9,137 nucleotides of DNA from an uncultured Eubacteriales bacterium (GTDB taxonomy: Bacteria > Bacillota > Clostridia > Oscillospirales > Acutalibacteraceae), in NCBI GenBank assembly GCA_900319255.1, contig ONNU01000030.1, forward strand, positions 1 through 9,137. The letters run 5' to 3'. Each line of letters starts with the position of its first letter. Position 1 is the first letter of the stretch. Positions 4,981 to 9,137 of the stretch are shown piece after piece. The notes under the pieces were generated by a model. That model worked only from the letters and a program-made list of their open reading frames with translations. It ran no database searches and was not told the origin of the DNA. A program made the position numbers and the translations under genes.

Positions 4981-7952
4981 CTGATGAAGAAGCTCCTTTC
5001 ATCTACCTTTTTCAGTATCTTCTTGAGAGCTTTCTTTATTGTTGCGTCATCTTCGTCTACAAGGGACAGAAGAACCTCTGTTGTTGCGACAAAAATATTG
5101 CTGAATCTTTCCATGCTTGATCTCTTATATCTGGACGCTGCATAATCAAGTACCAGCTCAAGTCCGTCCTTGCCGTCAAGTATCTGTACGTCAAGGATAT
5201 TCTCGGCTGCTGATGCGTTCTGCTTTACATCAATGGTGTCGATGTTCAGATCGTCCATTTCTCCGCCTGCGTCACGGATATCCTCCTGATACAGAAAGCA
5301 CAGCATATCATCATCTACCGCAGTTTTTCCAAGGGTCGTATAGGGATAGCTGTTATGGGCAATGCCCTCTGAAAGCTGGGTCTGGACATCTGAATAGAGA
5401 TCCTTCAAAAGCTGATCCTTGCGCAGATGTACAGCTACCGGCAGATCGTTGAGCAGAAGTCCGATGGAATTCATCTTTGACAGATCATCTCTGCCGTTAT
5501 ATGTCCAGGATATCTTGACTTCGTTGCATTTATTATATATCGCTATGGACATCATGGATACAAGGCTGAAAAATGCATTTCTCGTTACCTTGTATTTTTC
5601 TTCCACTGCCTGCATGGCTTCTTCGTTCTTGCTCAGTCCTGCGCTCATATTATCAAGAGTGTTTTCTCTTACCTCGAAATCCACCTGCGGACGGACTGAA
5701 AAATCTCCGCTGTCATACATACTTTCAAAGTATTTCTTATCCTCGAGATAACGATCGGTCTTCATAGCCTCCTCACGGTCAGCTATCATCATATAATAAT
5801 AGTCACGATCCAGCTCCATATCATAATATGCCTTGATAATATCAGCAAATATTACCTGGAAGGATGTGCCGTCAAACACGGTATGGTGAACATCAAAGAA
5901 TATATATCCGTATTCCTCTGTTTCAAATACCCGCAGACGGTACAGCCTTGAATTGATGATACGGAAGGGTCTTACAAGCTCATCCTTGATCTTATGGAAT
6001 TCTGCTTCGGACAGCTTCTCTACCGGGATGCTTTCCTTCAGCTCGGGATGATATTCCTGGATGATCTCGCCGTCCTTATTGAATCTGAATTTTGTAACAA
6101 GTGCCGGATGCGCGTCTATTACCTTTTCCAGCGCCTCTGCCATCTTCTCCGGCGCAAACTGCTCTTTATCAAAGCGGAGCATCGTAAAAAGATTGAGCAT
6201 CGTGGACATAGGGGTGTACATCTGATAATCTATCATATATGTCTGATAGGGCGTCAGAGAATGGGGAACCTTCTTTGCTTTGTCGTCTCTTTCCTCATTT
6301 GATTCTGTCATACCGTTGGGATATTTTCTCTTATATATCTCACAGATCTTCTCCGGAGTATGTCCGGCAAAAATATCCGATGCAGACAAGCCGTTTATCT
6401 TCGACTCGACAAGTACATCCATTGATGCCAGGGAATCGCCGCCCAGCTGATAGAAGTCATCATGTATGCCTACACGCTCGATACCCAGAACCTTTGAAAA
6501 GGCATCGCACAAGGCTTTTTCCAGCTCATCCCGGGGCTCTTCATAGTCATCAAGATAATCCTCGATCTTCGGAGCAGGAAGTCCTTTCCTGTCCATTTTG
6601 CCCGTTGCTTTAAGCGGAACCTCGTCTATATGTATAAAATACGATGGTAGCATATAGTACGGCAGATACTGCTCCATGGCTTCTCTTGTTTTCTCGAAAT
6701 CTACCTTCAGTCTCTTGTCAAGATAATATACAGCAATATATACACGCTTGCCGTCATCAAAAATGCGGGCTGCTGCCCATTCGATGCCAAGCACCTTTTT
6801 AGCGACCTCTTCGATTTCTCCCGGCTCAACACGGTTACCGTTGATCTTGACCATATCATTGAGTCTGCCCTTGATGATAAGATTGCCGTTTTCATCCTTT
6901 ACGGCAAGGTCTGCGGTATGATAGATGCCATCCTTGAAGGCTTTTTCTGTTTCCTCCGGAAGATTTATATATCCTCTTACATATTTATTTTCAAAGCAGA
7001 TCTCGCCCTCTTCGCCGTCCGGGACTTCATTTCCGTTTTCATCAAGAAGCAATATTTTGTGACCAAATTCGGAATTACCTACCGGTGTCTGGGAATATTC
7101 CTTATCTATCTTGAAATGCGCTACCGCAAAGCCGGATTCGCTCATCAGATAGAAATTATGTATCGTCAATCCGTCAAGCCAGACTTCATTTGCAGGCTCG
7201 GAGCCGATTATGCAGAATTTCAGCATCGGGGGCTTCTGCTTCATCTTGCGGATATATGACGGGGTGAGGAATGTTCCCGTTATCCTGTTCTTGATGATGA
7301 ACATTCCCACAAGAAGAGGGTTCTTGATGACTGCGTAGGGTACTACATAATTCAGTACAGCATAGTAAAGTCCATATACTATGATAAGCATAGACGCTAC
7401 AAAGTTCAGCGGAGCAACCAGCGCAAATCTGTCATCATCCATTGTAAGCGGCTCGCAGGTAGACATTGTTACGGAATTTATCATACGGTCGATATTGCCG
7501 TATTCGTGAAGTACGCCCTTCGGGTTTCCTGTTGTGCCGGAAGTGTATACGGCAAATGCTGCGGTATGTTCGTCGGTCTGCTCGCGTCCTTTTTTTGATT
7601 CAAGTGTCTGTATCTCCTGCCAGACATCCGCATCTATCACCGCTTTGCATCCGCAGTCTTTTTTGATGAATTCAATTCGTTCCGGCGCATAATTATCCTC
7701 TACGATAACAAATGCTGAACCGTTTTTCCAGACACCCATCAGCGCAATTATCGGAGTCATACCCCGAGGCAGGCAGATCATTACAAAATCTTCTTTGCCT
7801 ATGCCTTTATTCTGCAGATAGGTGTAAACCTTTCCCGACAATTCGTCAAGCTGCGCAAATGTGATGCCCCATGTGTTTACATCGTCACACAGCACTTTCT
7901 TATCAGCGAACCGAACTGCATTCTGCTCAAATTTTTCAAAAAAGCCTAACAT
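4968..7952 (-). CDS. NRPS-like protein, adenylation-carrier-condensation (A-T-C)
   Basis: This 994-aa enzyme would activate an amino or related acid as an adenylate, load it on a phosphopantetheine arm and condense it with a second substrate. The adenylation domain (about 1-460) has the ATP loop YTSGTTGNPKG (136-146), FYLMSESG (267-274) in place of the usual YGPTE-type motif, YHTADL (344-349), GRLNDMVKINGNRVEPGEIE (362-381) and the catalytic-lysine motif ATGKMDRKGL (449-458, K452). The carrier domain has DDFYQLGGDSL (498-508), with S507 as the probable phosphopantetheine site. The condensation domain (about 565-985) has intact HHTVFDG (689-695, H690 catalytic) and NGRDD (819-823). There is no thioesterase or reductase domain, so release must occur by condensation or in trans. 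The ATG at 7952 has AAGGAGG six bases upstream. It is the first gene of the operon and overlaps the MATE remnant by 13 bases. The substrate cannot be predicted with confidence. No phosphopantetheinyl transferase is in the window. Confidence 0.92.
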   Translation of the reverse strand: MLGFFEKFEQNAVRFADKKVLCDDVNTWGITFAQLDELSGKVYTYLQNKGIGKEDFVMICLPRGMTPIIALMGVWKNGSAFVIVEDNYAPERIEFIKKDCGCKAVIDADVWQEIQTLESKKGREQTDEHTAAFAVYTSGTTGNPKGVLHEYGNIDRMINSVTMSTCEPLTMDDDRFALVAPLNFVASMLIIVYGLYYAVLNYVVPYAVIKNPLLVGMFIIKNRITGTFLTPSYIRKMKQKPPMLKFCIIGSEPANEVWLDGLTIHNFYLMSESGFAVAHFKIDKEYSQTPVGNSEFGHKILLLDENGNEVPDGEEGEICFENKYVRGYINLPEETEKAFKDGIYHTADLAVKDENGNLIIKGRLNDMVKINGNRVEPGEIEEVAKKVLGIEWAAARIFDDGKRVYIAVYYLDKRLKVDFEKTREAMEQYLPYYMLPSYFIHIDEVPLKATGKMDRKGLPAPKIEDYLDDYEEPRDELEKALCDAFSKVLGIERVGIHDDFYQLGGDSLASMDVLVESKINGLSASDIFAGHTPEKICEIYKRKYPNGMTESNEERDDKAKKVPHSLTPYQTYMIDYQMYTPMSTMLNLFTMLRFDKEQFAPEKMAEALEKVIDAHPALVTKFRFNKDGEIIQEYHPELKESIPVEKLSEAEFHKIKDELVRPFRIINSRLYRLRVFETEEYGYIFFDVHHTVFDGTSFQVIFADIIKAYYDMELDRDYYYMMIADREEAMKTDRYLEDKKYFESMYDSGDFSVRPQVDFEVRENTLDNMSAGLSKNEEAMQAVEEKYKVTRNAFFSLVSMMSIAIYNKCNEVKISWTYNGRDDLSKMNSIGLLLNDLPVAVHLRKDQLLKDLYSDVQTQLSEGIAHNSYPYTTLGKTAVDDDMLCFLYQEDIRDAGGEMDDLNIDTIDVKQNASAAENILDVQILDGKDGLELVLDYAASRYKRSSMERFSNIFVATTEVLLSLVDEDDATIKKALKKILKKVDERSFFIRWIK

Positions 7953-7958
7953 TTTTGT

Positions 7959-7965
7959 CCTCCTT
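7959..7965 (-). promoter_or_regulatory. Consensus ribosome binding site of the NRPS-like gene
   Basis: AAGGAGG on the minus strand lies six bases before ATG 7952. It fixes the start and predicts efficient translation. Confidence 0.8.
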
Positions 7966-8008
7966 CTTTTATTTCATTGATTTTTTCTAAAAATAAAATC
8001 AGTGATAT

Positions 8009-8019
8009 TGCATTATGCA
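8009..8019. promoter_or_regulatory. Small palindrome in the operon leader, possible operator
   Basis: TGCATTATGCA is a perfect inverted repeat around one central base. It starts 16 bases downstream of the predicted -10 (8040-8035), so it would lie just past the transcription start of the NRPS-like operon. The position suits an operator, but an 11-base palindrome in AT-rich DNA can arise by chance. Confidence 0.2.
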
Positions 8020-8034
8020 CAAAACTTATTAAGT

Positions 8035-8063
8035 ATTATATCATATTTGGACCGAATATTCAA
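8035..8063 (-). promoter_or_regulatory. Near-consensus extended -10 promoter of the NRPS/partner-switch operon
   Basis: On the minus strand TTGAAT (8063-8058) is followed after 17 bases by perfect TATAAT (8040-8035), preceded by TGA for an extended -10. It looks like a housekeeping SigA promoter, so the operon is unlikely to depend on an alternative sigma factor for basal transcription. The leader to ATG 7952 is about 75 bases. Confidence 0.75.
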
Positions 8064-8123
8064 TAACTATTGTTGCTAAATATAATTCTGACGGCAAATA
8101 AAAGCTTTTTGGCAGTTATACTT

Positions 8124-8240
8124 TCATGCCCTGAGGCATACTTCTTTAATAATTTTGCTTTGGTGGGTCAAAAGGTGGAAACCTCTTTCCTTATCCCCTT
8201 TAGATAGCCAGACTTTTACAGATAAAATTTGATATGGATA
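8124..8240 (-). other. 39-codon open frame without a start, possible coding or repeat remnant
   Basis: Between TAA at 8243-8241 and TGA at 8126-8124 the minus strand reads 38 sense codons, including KVWLSKGDKERGFHLLTHQ and ending in IIKEVCLRA. There is no ATG, GTG or TTG with a Shine-Dalgarno site at its left end. The composition is more protein-like than its AT-rich surroundings, so it may be the tail of a decayed gene or a dispersed repeat. I cannot assign a family. Confidence 0.25.
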
Positions 8241-8280
8241 TTATGGTTAATTTAGTTTTTTACTGATTCAGATTTTGTAA

Positions 8281-8330
8281 ATCAAAAAACAGCAGGCTGA
8301 CCCCGTTCCGATCTGGCTGCCTGCTGTTTT
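8281..8330 (-). terminator. Rho-independent terminator of the second kinase unit
   Basis: On the minus strand AAAACAGCAGG (8330-8320) pairs with CCTGCTGTTTT (8296-8286), an 11-bp stem with a partly paired interior, and a T-rich exit (TTTTTTGAT) follows. It lies 35 bases after the kinase stop at 8366 and isolates this unit from the NRPS-like operon, which has its own promoter. Confidence 0.85.
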
Positions 8331-8365
8331 ATGATCTATTCGCCGGGAGATATTATTACTCTCAG

Positions 8366-8791
8366 TTATCTCAGGATCTTTTTGATAGTCAGAATATTCT
8401 GACCGTTTTCATATCTATATATGACATCATCCATCATCTTCTTTACAAGGAAGATACCAAGACCTCCGATCTGTCTTTCCTGCGCTGAAAGGGTGACGTC
8501 AGGATCATCCTTTGCGAGGGGGTCATATGGTGTGCCGCTGTCTTTGAAGGTGATGAAAAGTGTCAGCGGGTCGTCTGTTACCTCTATGTCTACTACAGCT
8601 TCGCCCTCTTTTCCCTCATATGCATAGTGGCAAATATTGACAAATAATTCCTCTACTGACATATTGATATGCATTTCTGTTTTAGGGGAAATATCTATCC
8701 CCTGGATCGCTTCCTCAATAGCTGACGTAACAGTCATAAGATTATCATCATCCGCCTTGACCGTAATACTGGTTTTTTTACTTTCTGCCAT
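8366..8791 (-). CDS. Second RsbW-like anti-sigma kinase (HATPase)
   Basis: This 141-aa GHKL ATPase is paralogous to the kinase at 3632-4042. The N-box SVEELFVNICHYAY (45-58) has the Glu pair E47/E48 and N52. The G1 box is FKDSG (82-86) with D84, and the G2 box IGGLGIFLVKKMMD (108-121) is intact. Both kinases share DDPDVT before the G2 box and end in NILT-I/L-KK. In the last 57 aligned residues 35 are identical; the N-terminal 40 residues differ more, and that is where partner specificity could differ. ATG 8791 follows AAGGGG (8805-8800). It lies downstream of a SpoIIE-type phosphatase in the same direction, with a gap of 104 bases, and is followed by a terminator. No STAS gene lies between them, so its STAS partner is either encoded further right or is the one at 4070-4372. 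Confidence 0.9.
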   Translation of the reverse strand: MAESKKTSITVKADDDNLMTVTSAIEEAIQGIDISPKTEMHINMSVEELFVNICHYAYEGKEGEAVVDIEVTDDPLTLFITFKDSGTPYDPLAKDDPDVTLSAQERQIGGLGIFLVKKMMDDVIYRYENGQNILTIKKILR

Positions 8792-8895
8792 AACTTCAAC
8801 CCCTTATATCATTTATTTTTTAAGGTCACTGGTGCTTTTTCAGCATCTCATAAAGTTCAGGGATGCCGGTGTTCCGGGACTTTTTCTTCAGGATA
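8792..8895 (-). other. Spacer between second phosphatase and kinase, with a short open tail
   Basis: After the phosphatase stop, another minus-strand frame stays open (8897 to about 8829) and would read an amphipathic, Lys-rich segment ending in LYEMLKKHQ. It has no start of its own. It would join the phosphatase only if the six-A run (8904-8899) had five As. A short gene, an alternative C-terminus or chance are all possible. The remainder carries the kinase Shine-Dalgarno site at 8805-8800. Confidence 0.3.
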
Positions 8896-9137
8896 TCATT
8901 TTTTGTTTTCGCTCCCTTTATATACCATGCAAAGCATCGTCAGATCGTCAAACTGCTCCGCATCCTTTACAAAGCTGTCTACTGAACTGCGGACATTTTG
9001 CAGTATCTCCTTCGGCTCGGCATCAGGCTTGATATTCAGCGCTTCTATCATTCTTTCGGTACCGAAAAGCTCGTTTTCGCTGTTTGTGGCTTCCGGGACA
9101 CCGTCTGTATACAGGAACAGCTTCGAGCCGGGAGTAA
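8896..9137 (-). CDS. SpoIIE-type PP2C phosphatase, C-terminal part (cut by the window end)
   Basis: Reading left from the window edge, 79 complete codons encode the end of a PP2C-type phosphatase: LYTDGVPEATN near residues 8-18 of the fragment and QFDDLTMLC near 61-69, with TGA at 8898-8896. These are the last two metal-site motifs of the SpoIIE/RsbU family. Over 67 aligned residues 38 are identical to the C-terminus of the phosphatase at 1723-3594, so the two are paralogues. The sensor or input domain lies outside the window, so its signal is unknown. It is too short within the window to show up as a long open frame, but the motif match is clear. Confidence 0.88.
   Translation of the reverse strand, partial: TPGSKLFLYTDGVPEATNSENELFGTERMIEALNIKPDAEPKEILQNVRSSVDSFVKDAEQFDDLTMLCMVYKGSENKK

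Larger units (their letters stand above)
7953..8365. other. AT-rich intergenic region between two regulatory units
   Basis: This 413-base gap holds, from right to left on the minus strand, the terminator of the second kinase unit (8330-8281), a 39-codon open frame without a start (8240-8124), a small hairpin (ATGCC/GGCAT, 8126-8139), the promoter of the NRPS-like operon (8063-8035) and a leader of about 75 bases containing an 11-base palindrome (8009-8019). No RNA gene or known riboswitch was recognised. Confidence 0.6.

Noticed and set aside
5117..7666. Several + strand frames of 64-124 codons opposite the NRPS-like gene
   Set aside because: All are shadows of a continuous 994-codon gene with ordered domain motifs.
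8100..8220. Possible riboswitch in the intergenic region upstream of the NRPS-like operon
   Set aside because: It lies upstream of the predicted promoter, so it would not be in the leader, and I could not match it to a known riboswitch consensus. Only a weak five-pair hairpin (8126-8139) is visible.
8637..9032. A 131-codon + strand frame at the right end
   Set aside because: It is antisense to the second kinase start and the phosphatase C-terminus, both supported by family motifs.

Overview
The window looks like part of a low-to-medium GC Firmicutes chromosome, most likely a Ruminococcus-type gut or rumen Clostridia. This rests on Gram-positive Shine-Dalgarno sites (AAGGAGG, GGAGG), SigA-like extended -10 promoters, SpoIIE/RsbW/STAS regulators and a small NRPS-like enzyme. 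The genus is inferred from style and is not proven.

Layout. Positions 1-441 hold no convincing gene. They contain two tandem 28-bp GC-rich hairpin repeats (23-78) and a good extended -10 promoter (383-411). On the + strand follow a GNAT acetyltransferase broken by a one-base frameshift (442-989) and a conserved-looking hypothetical protein (1014-1676). A hairpin terminator (1684-1716) sits between these and the convergent minus-strand genes and probably serves both sides.

The minus-strand operon reads right to left. It starts at a near-consensus promoter (8063-8035) and encodes a 994-aa protein with adenylation, carrier and condensation domains (A-T-C). Next comes the wreck of a MATE-family exporter, then a STAS anti-anti-sigma protein, an RsbW-like ATP-binding kinase, and a membrane SpoIIE/RsbU-type phosphatase with an extracytoplasmic sensor and a HAMP linker. 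The last three form a complete partner-switching module: sensor phosphatase, STAS switch and kinase. No sigma factor or other output protein is encoded in the window.

Further right, and ended by its own terminator (8330-8281), lies a second paralogous pair: an RsbW-like kinase (8366-8791) and the C-terminal end of another SpoIIE-type phosphatase (8896 to the window edge). The single visible STAS protein may therefore serve two kinase/phosphatase pairs.

The working model is that an external signal sensed by the 623-aa phosphatase sets the STAS phosphorylation state. That state frees or sequesters a kinase-bound partner, and the module is co-expressed with an enzyme that activates an amino or similar acid and condenses it with a partner. 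The MATE gene probably once exported the product. It has lost about 240 codons and also carries a frameshift and a Trp-to-stop change, so this strain has probably lost dedicated export. The link between the enzyme and the signalling module is inferred from operon structure.
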